Assembly: GCA_033977485.1 (NCBI GenBank) | Contig: CM066998.1 | Location: 56,386,274 to 56,450,273 of the forward strand | Source of the DNA: Hydrangea macrophylla | Taxonomy: Eukaryota > Streptophyta > Magnoliopsida > Cornales > Hydrangeaceae | Length of the DNA: 64,000 nt | Direction of reading: 5' to 3' | Shown: positions 57,052 through 64,000 of the stretch, one piece after another | Position numbering within the stretch: position 1 is the first letter of the stretch | How the letters are laid out: each line of letters begins with the position of its first letter | Notes under the pieces: generated by a model | The model's input: the letters and a program-made list of their open reading frames with translations, nothing else | Database searches by the model: none | Told to the model about the DNA's origin: nothing | Translations under genes and position numbers: made by a program

Positions 57052-57489
57052 TTATACTTCCAATCCAAAAAAAAGAATGAATATTACACAAACCCAAATC
57101 CAAGTAATTTGCATAATTCGGGCACTCATCCATAGATACATACTTATAACCGCATGTACAATTTGCACCAGGAGAGCACTCATTGATGCATAAAAATTAA
57201 CTTTTAAATAGGTAAGTTGACCAGGGTAAATCATGTGGCCACCCTTAAATTTCATTGACTTAGCACGCTGAGCCTGAGCTTTCCACTGACAAATAACAAT
57301 CAACAAAATTAGATTCACACAAAATCAAGGGTCAAGATTGTTTTGTGTGAATTTTGTTATGAAATTTTGTATAGATCTAGCATTACTCACAATCAATAAC
57401 CTACAAGAGGAAATAGATCACAACTATGTATCCAATTAACTCTATGAAAAAAGAAAAGAAAAAATGAGAAATTTTCCAAACCAAAGTTA
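57052..57489. other. AT-rich sequence with a small Cys-containing frame remnant
   Basis: On the minus strand about 57060-57190 reads as a short protein-like segment with CTCGYKYVSMDECPNY, which looks like a Cys-rich exon end. The family was not recognised and no start or splice site was fixed. It may be part of the CACTA element or a captured fragment. Confidence 0.2.
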
Positions 57490-57604
57490 TAGTTATATAA
57501 ACAGATACATCACAGGAGAAAGATTCACATCTTTTGGTTTTCGTCCCAAAAGATATAGACACATCTTTTGGGTTCTGTCCCAAAAGTTGTGTAAATGATT
57601 GTGT
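57490..57604. mobile_element. Partial MITE of the GGGACACAAC family
   Basis: Contains the AGACACATCTTTTGGG and TCTGTCCCAAAAGTTG arm words of the family next to the fuller copy at 57605, in head-to-tail contact. The left end is not defined. Confidence 0.5.
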
Positions 57605-57787
57605 CCGTAATACTTGGGATACAACTATTTACACAACTTTTGTGACACAACCCAAAAGATGTGTCTATATCTCTCCTCTATCACTCCAGTGTCATTGTGG
57701 GGTCCACTGACATCACAGGAGAGAGAGACACATCTTTTGGATTGTGTCTCAAAAATTGTGAAAATGGTTGTGTCACAAGTATTACTC
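57605..57787. mobile_element. MULE-type MITE, GGGACACAAC family
   Basis: Arms CCGTAATACTTGGGATACAAC and TGTGTCACAAGTATTACTC, with AAAGATGTGTCTATATCTC inside. Its target duplication is not visible because another family member abuts the left end. Confidence 0.7.
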
Positions 57788-57918
57788 ATATTGATTAGCT
57801 GAATCCATAGGCTAGTAGACGAATCCAACAGTTCTGCAACAAAAAATAAAAGAAATCAATCAGTGGTCATGGGTGTAAGCTGCTGAAAGCTAACATAAAA
57901 TCCAAATGATAAAAGAAG

Positions 57919-58580
57919 TGTTGTAATTTTGTTGTAATTTGTGGTCCAAAGTGGGTGTTTTTTCAAAGTCAAACTTTTTCTCTCTCTACATCTCTCTTGT
58001 TGGTGTGGTGTTGGGTAAAAGAGTGGTGGAGACTCTTGTCCCACATTGTTTATGAAGAGGGAGTTGAAAGGCTTAATATATACTTTGTCCTTATGGGCTT
58101 AGTAAGAAGTTGGAACATGTGGGCTCTCACGCACACATGAGCCAAGCCCAAGCTAATCCCAAATCCAATAGAAATTTGGGTTTCGATCCGGAAATCGTTT
58201 AACCGGGCGCGTCACGTCTTACTCGCGCGCAGGGGGGGGTGCAAATCCCGGCCTCCAAGCCTCGCGGGCTCACACGGTTGGACCATCCTTTTGCAAATTA
58301 TTTTTTCCAAAACTTTCCTTTTAATTTTGCTTTGACCGAATAAAATCATTCCCTCACAGATTTACGCCTTCCTAAACTGTGCAATTAATTAGCCGTTTAA
58401 ATGAAATCTTATCCTTTCTTTTAACACGTTTTTATAAATCAAAGGATTCCTGTCGAGTTAATATGGCTATAAATTCGTGGGACTTTTTCTTTGAAAATAC
58501 AGAGCAATATACAATCTTCCCTCTCTGGTCCTTCTCTGTTCTTCTCTGTTCATCGATCACTGATATACATACAAGGCTGT
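57919..58580 (+). mobile_element. Copia 5' LTR (at least this far)
   Basis: Homologous to 63448-64000. It has about 109 extra bases (58216-58324, including a run of eight G) absent from the 3' LTR. The true LTR end lies beyond 58580, probably before 58770; no standard initiator tRNA-Met primer site was recognised there. Confidence 0.8.
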
Positions 58581-58770
58581 TCTGTGTCCTTTGTTCGACG
58601 AGTGCACGTGAACAAAGACGAGGCTGCTTAATCCTGGAGGGTAAACCGCTGAGACCTTTCAATGCCGAGTCAAGAACTCTGAGGGGCGGAAATTACTCTT
58701 AAGGACAGTGTCTAATACACGACTCAGTCAGATTCTTCAACCCTACTGATAAGTATTTTCGTTCACAGCA

Positions 58771-60606
58771 GTGTCTATTCGTTATTATTTTCTAACAATC
58801 TTAAGAGTAATCTTCATGAATACTGCTATGCTAACCGCAACTAAAGCTATTCCCGATGTCACAAGAATTGAATCGTTTAACGGGAATAACTTTAAGCGCT
58901 GGCAAACCAAACTGCTACTTATTCTTGACATTGCAAAGGTTGATTTTGTTTTGACTAAACCAAAACCCGTTCAAGATTCTGAAAATTATGAAACCGAATT
59001 GCCTCTTTCGGAAAATGCAAACAAGATTTGCAAAAGTATTATTCTAAACGCTTTATCAAATGAACTTTTTGATATTTACTGTACCTTCAAATCGGCAACT
59101 GAAATTTGGGATGCTTTGGTCACCAAATATATTATCGAGGATGCCGGAATTAAAAAATATGCCATCGAAAATTTTCTCAATTTTCAAATGACCGATGACA
59201 TAGATGTTTCTACCCAAATTCACAATTTTCACCTTGTGGTTTCGGAACTTAGTAATGAAGGAATGAAATTGCTCGAACCATTTGTAACTGGTTCGCTTAT
59301 TGAAAAACTTCCGGAGTCTTGGAAAAATTATAAGAATATGATGAAACATAAGAGGAAGGAAATGACTCTGGAGGAAGTTGTTGTTCATGTTCGCATTGAG
59401 GAAAAAAACCGTTCACTTGATCGAAATGAGAAAGCCAAAGCTATGGCTTCCAAGGCTAACCTCGTTGAGGAAAAGCCTAATCGCACCCAAGGGAATTTGA
59501 AAAGGCAGAATAACAAACCCCATTTCAACAAAAATCTCAAACCCCAAAACCAGTTTGCTAAAAAGAAAGGGGAATGTTTTGTGTGTGGCAAACCGGGTCA
59601 CCATGCTGCTCAATGCAGACACAGGAAGAAAAACGACCAACCTGCCCCTAGAGCTAATCTAGTTGAGGCAGATGTTATTGCGGCTGTCGTTTCTGAGGTG
59701 CACTTAGTGGCGGAGGAGAAAAATTGGGTGGTAGACTCTGGGGCTACCAGGCACATCTGTGGCAACAGAAGTGCTTTTACCTCCTACACACCAGTAGGGG
59801 AAGGAGAGGAGCAAGTGTACATGGGGGACTCAAGGCCCTCACCTGTGATCGGGAAAAGGAAGGTAGTTCTCAAGCTAACTTCCGGAAAGATCCTCTCACT
59901 TACCGACGTTCTCCACGTGCCTGATATTCGTTGGAACCTTGTGTCTGTGTCGCTGCTTGGGAAAGTGGGAGTGAAAGTTATTTTTGATTCTGATAAAGTT
60001 GTAATGACTAAAAATGGGGTGTTTGTGGGGAAAGGGTACTACAATAATGGCTTGTTTGTTTTGAATATTCTTGATAATTTGAATGGAAATGCTACTACTT
60101 CTTCTGCTTACTTGATTGATTCTCATGATTTATGGCATGCTAGATTAGGACATGTGAACTTTTCTTATATAAAGAAAATGAAAGAATTAGGCATTCTTGA
60201 AAATGTTAGTATCACTAATAATGAGAAATGCCAAATTTGTAGTGAAGCAAAAGGTACTAAGAAATCTTGCAAACAAGTAGTACAAAGAGAAACTGAATTG
60301 CTCACCTTAATTCACTCAGATTTAGGCGACATGAAATCGACTGAATCTAGAGGCGGTAAGAGATATTATGTGACATTTATAGATGATCACTCGAGATACA
60401 CTAGAGTATTTCTACTTAGAAATAAAGATGAAACAGAAGAAAAATTCATACAATACAAAGCTGAGGTTGAAAACAAGTTAGATAAAAAGATCAAAAGACT
60501 TAGATCTGATAGGGGAGGTGAGTATGAATCTGGCCCCCTAGGACAATTCTGTGAACAAACATGGTATAGTACACGAGGTAACTCCACCCTATTCACCAGA
60601 ATCTAA
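58771..60606 (+). pseudogene. Copia gag, protease, integrase (first frame)
   Basis: 611 codons; the likely gag start is the ATG at 58816 (MNTAMLTATK). Gag of the UBN2 type (FNGNNFKRWQTKL), one CCHC knuckle CFVCGKPGHHAAQC near residue 270, protease WVVDSGATRHIC near 320, the GAG-pre-integrase HLWHARLGH-type block (here HDLWHARLGHVN) near 455, integrase zinc Cys pair CQICSEAKG, and integrase core with HSDLGDM and RLRSDRGGEYES. An extra base near 60556-60560 shifts the frame, after which the true integrase continues in the next frame and this one ends at 60606. Confidence 0.9.
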
Positions 60607-62749
60607 TGGAGTAGCTGAACGGAAAAATAGAACTTTAAAGGAAATGATGAACGCTATGTTAATTAGTTCTGGAGCACCTAATAATTTGTGAGGGGAAGTT
60701 ATCCTCTCTGCGTGTCACCTTCAAAATAGAATTATTTTTAAGAAAACAGGTAATACCCTTTATGAGTTGTGGGAAAATCATAGACCTAACTTCAAATACT
60801 TTAAAGTGTGGGGGTGCCTAGCGAAGGTTCTACTTCCAGAACCTAAGAAAAGAAAAATAGGTTCGAAAACAGCAGATTGTTTATTCATAGGATATGCTGA
60901 GAACAGTGCTGCATATAGATTCTTGGTTCTTAAAAGTGACGTGTTAGAGAAAAACACAATAATTGAATCGAAAAATGCAGACTTCTTTGAAAACATATTT
61001 CCCTTGAAAACAACCATTGAGAGACCAAGACTAGAACCTACAGTTGAGCCTATCATTGACTCAAATGAGTCTGTAGAAATCGAATTAAGAAGAAGCAAAC
61101 GAGATAGGAGAGAAACAAACCTAGGAGATGGGTTTTTCACGTTTCTAATGGATAATGATCCAATGACTTATAATGAAGCTATTTCCTCTCCTGATGCTTC
61201 CTTTTGGAGAGAAGCGATTAATAGTGAGATAGAATCTATCATGGTTAATCACACTTGGGAATTGGTTGACGTACCTCCTGGTACAAAACCTATAGGATGT
61301 AAATGGATATTCAAAAAGAAGTTAAAACCTGATGGATCTATCGATAAGTTTAAAGCTAGACTTGTAGCTAAGGGATACACCCAAAAGAAAGATGTTGATT
61401 ATTTTGATACTTATTCTCCTGTGGCTAGAATATCATCTATTAGAATTCTAGTAGCTCTTGCTTCTTTACATAAACTCATAATTCATCAAATGGATGTTAA
61501 AACTGCGTTTCTTAATGGAGAACTAGAAGAGGAAATTTACATGGAACAACCTGAAGGTTTTGTATCTCCTGGAAACAAAAATAGAGTTTGCAAATTAGTG
61601 AAATCTTTGTATGGTTTAAAACAAGCACCAAAACAATGGCATGAGAAATTCGATAGTGTAATGACCTCTAATGGATATATTGTGAATGAAGCCGATAAAT
61701 GTGTGTATCATAAATTTGATAATATTGTTGGTGTAATCATTTGCCTATATGTGGATGATATGCTCATTTTATGCACTGATATGATTGTGATAAATGAAAC
61801 AAAACATTTGTTATCTTCTAGCTTTGATATGAAAGACCTAGGTGAAGCTAATGTTATACTTGGGATAAAATTGACAAAAACCAATGAGGGTTTTATGATG
61901 TCTCAAGAACACTTTGTAGAAAAGATCCTTAAAAAGTTTGGTCACTTTGACACCAAACCAGTTAGTACTCCTTATGATATGAGCATACAATTGAAGAAAA
62001 ATAATGAAACTAGTGTATCACAGTCTGAATATGCTCAAATAATTGGTAGTCTTACTTACCTTATGAATTGTACCAGACCTGACATTGCTTATGCAGTTAA
62101 TAGGTTGAGCAGATACACTCATAATCCTAATAAGGAACATTGGACCGCTATATGTAGAGTACTAAAATATCTCAGAGGTACTATTGATTTTGGTTTAACA
62201 TACTGTGGATTTCCCGCTGTACTAGAAGGGTACAGTGATGCTAACTGGATCTCTGATTCAGATGAGACAAAATCCACATGTGGGTATATATTTACCCTTG
62301 GAGGAGGTGCAGTCTCTTGGAAATCATCCAAACAGACATGCACTGCTCGGTCTACTATGGAATCCGAGTTTATCGCGTTAGAGAAGGCAGGTTCTGAGGC
62401 TGAGTGGCTTAGAAACCTCTTGGCAGATATCCCTTTATGGATGAGACCAATTCCATCTGTGTCGTTACATTGTGATTGCCAGGCTGCAATAGCCCGAGCA
62501 AGAAATAAAGCCTATAATGGAAAAAGCAGGCATATTCGCCTAAGACATAACATTGTGAAACAGCTGTTAAAAGGTGGGATTATATCCCTAGACTTTGTGA
62601 GGTCAGAGATGAATTTAGCGGATCCTCTGACCAAACCATTAGCAAGAAAGCTAGTGTCCAATACATCGAGGGGGATGGGACTAATCCCCATAACAGAGGT
62701 CAACAGTAGTGGTAACCCAACCTATATGAGTGGAGATTCCACAAACTAG
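60559..62749 (+). pseudogene. Copia integrase end, reverse transcriptase, RNase H (second frame)
   Basis: After the frameshift the integrase core resumes with YSPESNGVAERKNRTLKEMM (catalytic Glu present). A TGA at 60689-60691 replaces a conserved Trp codon. From 60767 the frame is open for 660 codons: the end of integrase, RT with [30 protein letters not shown] and the catalytic YVDDMLI, and RNase H with STCGYIF and ESEFIAL, ending with LADPLTK. Only two lesions separate this copy from a complete polyprotein, so it is relatively young. Confidence 0.9.
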
Positions 62750-62810
62750 GTTCGTATGGGTAATAACAAACTACTGGTTGACTTGATGAGACACTATCAA
62801 TTATACATAA
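62750..62810 (+). other. Copia 3' untranslated start
   Basis: Short non-coding stretch between pol stop and the inserted MITE. It contains TATACATAA at 62802-62810, which is repeated after the MITE. Confidence 0.6.
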
Positions 62811-62984
62811 GAGTAATATTTGGGACACAACCTTCATACAACTTTCATACAACCTCTTCAAAAGATGTGTCTATCTCTCTCCTGTGATGTCACTGGACCC
62901 CACAGTGACACAGGAAAGAGATAGACACATCTTTTGGGGAGGTTGTATGAAAGTTGTATGAAGGTTGTGTCCCAAGTATTACCC
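62811..62984. mobile_element. MULE-type MITE inserted in the copia element (174 bp)
   Basis: Near-perfect arms GAGTAATATTTGGGACACAAC and GTTGTGTCCCAAGTATTACCC, with an inner CCCCACAGTGACAC loop. Perfect 9-bp duplication TATACATAA at 62802-62810 and 62985-62993. It is the best-preserved member of the family and postdates the copia insertion. Confidence 0.9.
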
Positions 62985-63435
62985 TATACATAATTATAGT
63001 TCATCCCTATGGTGTAGATAGTGTAAACTGCAACGTGTGAGGTTGAGTCTTAACTCTTAATGAATTCATAGTCCTTATTGGGTGGTATGTATAGTTGCAA
63101 TACATACTTGATGAATTCACCTATATGAGTGTGGAAGTGGGGCCGCTTCCTATGAGAACTTAGGCAGGTTCTCTAGAGCACTCATGAAATCCAGGTACGG
63201 CGCATGGCCGAAAAGTGCCAAACCGCGTTAACAGCCTTGTTTATCAGAGTGTATTGTGGGTGATAAGTACTTTGATTCACACAAAGAAATAAGGTTCATA
63301 GAAATTCTAATTTCACCAAATTTCAGTGAATCAATTCTTATTTCCCTAAGTGTTGGTTCATAGTCCAAAAGACACCATCACTGATGTAATATACTAAAGT
63401 GGTCGATCGTTACTTCTCAAAATTTGTCTTTGAAA
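62985..63435 (+). other. Copia 3' non-coding region
   Basis: No frame recognised between the MITE and the polypurine tract. Long non-coding 3' stretches of this kind are usual in several plant copia lineages. Confidence 0.5.
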
Positions 63436-63447
63436 AATGTGGGGAAT
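63436..63447 (+). other. Copia polypurine tract
   Basis: AATGTGGGGAAT-type purine-rich run immediately before the TGTTG start of the 3' LTR, the usual copia plus-strand primer. Confidence 0.75.
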
Positions 63448-64000
63448 TGTTGTAATTTTGTTGTAATTTGTGGTCCAAAGTTGGTGTTTTTTCAAAGTCA
63501 AACTTTTTCTGTCTCTACATCTCTCTTGTTGTTGTGGTGTTGGGTAAAAGAGTGGTGGAGACTCTTGTCCCACATTGCTTATGAAGAGGGAGTTGAAAGG
63601 CTTAATATATACTTTGTCCTTATGGGCTTAGTAATAAGTTGGAACATGTGGGCTCTCACGCGCACATGAGCCAAGCCCAAGCTAATCCCGAATCCAATAG
63701 AAATTTGGGTTTCGATCCGGAAATCGTTTAACCGGGCGCGTCACTTTTGCTTTGACTGAATAAAATCATTCCCTCACAGATTTACGCCTTCCTAAACTGT
63801 GCAATTAATTAGCCGTTTAAATGAAATCTTATCCTTTCTTTTAACACGTTTTTATAAATCAAAGGATTCCTGTCGAGTTAATATGGCTATAAATTTGTGG
63901 GACTTTTTCTTTGCGAATACAGAGCAATATACAATCTTCCCTCTCTGGTCCTTCTCTGTTCTTCTCTGTTCATCGATCACTGATATACATACAAGGCTGT
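63448..64000 (+). mobile_element. Copia 3' LTR, truncated by the window end
   Basis: Colinear with the 5' LTR except for the absence of about 109 bases after GCGCGTCAC (63744). It runs to the last base of the window. Confidence 0.85.

Larger units (their letters stand above)
57919..64000 (+). mobile_element. Ty1/copia retrotransposon, 3' end cut by the window
   Basis: 5' LTR from 57919, gag-pol 58816-62749, polypurine tract near 63436-63447 and 3' LTR from 63448 to the window end. Both LTRs start TGTTGTAATTTTG. The order gag, protease, integrase, RT, RNase H is the copia order. It contains one frameshift, one nonsense codon and a MITE insertion at 62811. The 3' flank is outside the window, so the target duplication cannot be tested (left flank AGAAG). 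Confidence 0.9.

Noticed and set aside
58589..58770. Copia primer-binding site
   Set aside because: No TGGTATCAGAGC-like word was seen downstream of the 5' LTR. The exact LTR end is unknown, so no site was called.

Overview
This is plant nuclear DNA, most likely from a eudicot. The evidence is a split S-domain receptor kinase gene with the canonical seven-exon structure, a LOB-domain gene, plant-type Ty3/gypsy and Ty1/copia elements primed by initiator tRNA-Met (TGGTATCAGAGC), MULE-type MITEs with 9-bp target duplications, AT-rich spacers and long CT and CCA microsatellites. Most of the window is nested retrotransposon sequence. Only two host-type genes are visible: an LBD gene at 8.0-9.2 kb and an S-locus-type receptor kinase at 44.9-55.5 kb.

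Layout. 1-5343: a scrambled gypsy reading frame (integrase, then RT, then gag) fused to a copy of the 3' part of the LBD gene, a non-coding stretch with a TATA box, the last codons of a gypsy integrase and a 2.5-kb LTR (A). 5344-7980: LTR debris, an unassigned stretch and a CT microsatellite. 8049-13408: the LBD gene, followed by the same tail, TATA region, integrase end and LTR (B), so the unit is present twice and both copies stop exactly at an LTR end. 13409-14577: AT-rich DNA with a Helitron 3' end. 14578-17170: a solo LTR (C) of the same family, inverted, with a perfect 5-bp target duplication. 17171-19971: a CCA repeat and an old LTR-like remnant.

19972-40747 is a nest of minus-strand elements. 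Old decayed gypsy element E1 (3' LTR, broken pol and gag, primer site, truncated 5' LTR) was invaded in its 3' LTR by a nearly intact 9.1-kb chromovirus-like gypsy element E2 (21811-30947, target duplication TAAAT, near-identical LTRs). Its decayed pol was invaded by a 4.56-kb solo LTR (33212-37769, target duplication ACTCG) carrying tandem repeats and seven G-boxes.

40748-44867 is intergenic DNA with several MULE MITEs. 44868-55483 is the receptor kinase gene. Its seven exons sum to 2,439 nt, in frame and with every kinase signature residue present, although introns 1, 2 and 3 hold transposons. 55535-57787 carries a long-inverted-repeat element, a CACTA terminus and MITEs. 57919-64000 is a Ty1/copia element with one frameshift and one nonsense codon, a MITE inserted downstream of pol, and a 3' LTR cut by the window end.

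The least ordinary items are the duplicated unit combining LBD tail, TATA region, integrase end and LTR (a possible host-gene-carrying retroelement), the reordered integrase-RT-gag frame, the in-frame TGA and 27-residue repeats of the LBD gene, a palindromic decamer array in the E2 LTRs, and a conserved pair of hairpins in LTR family A/B/C.
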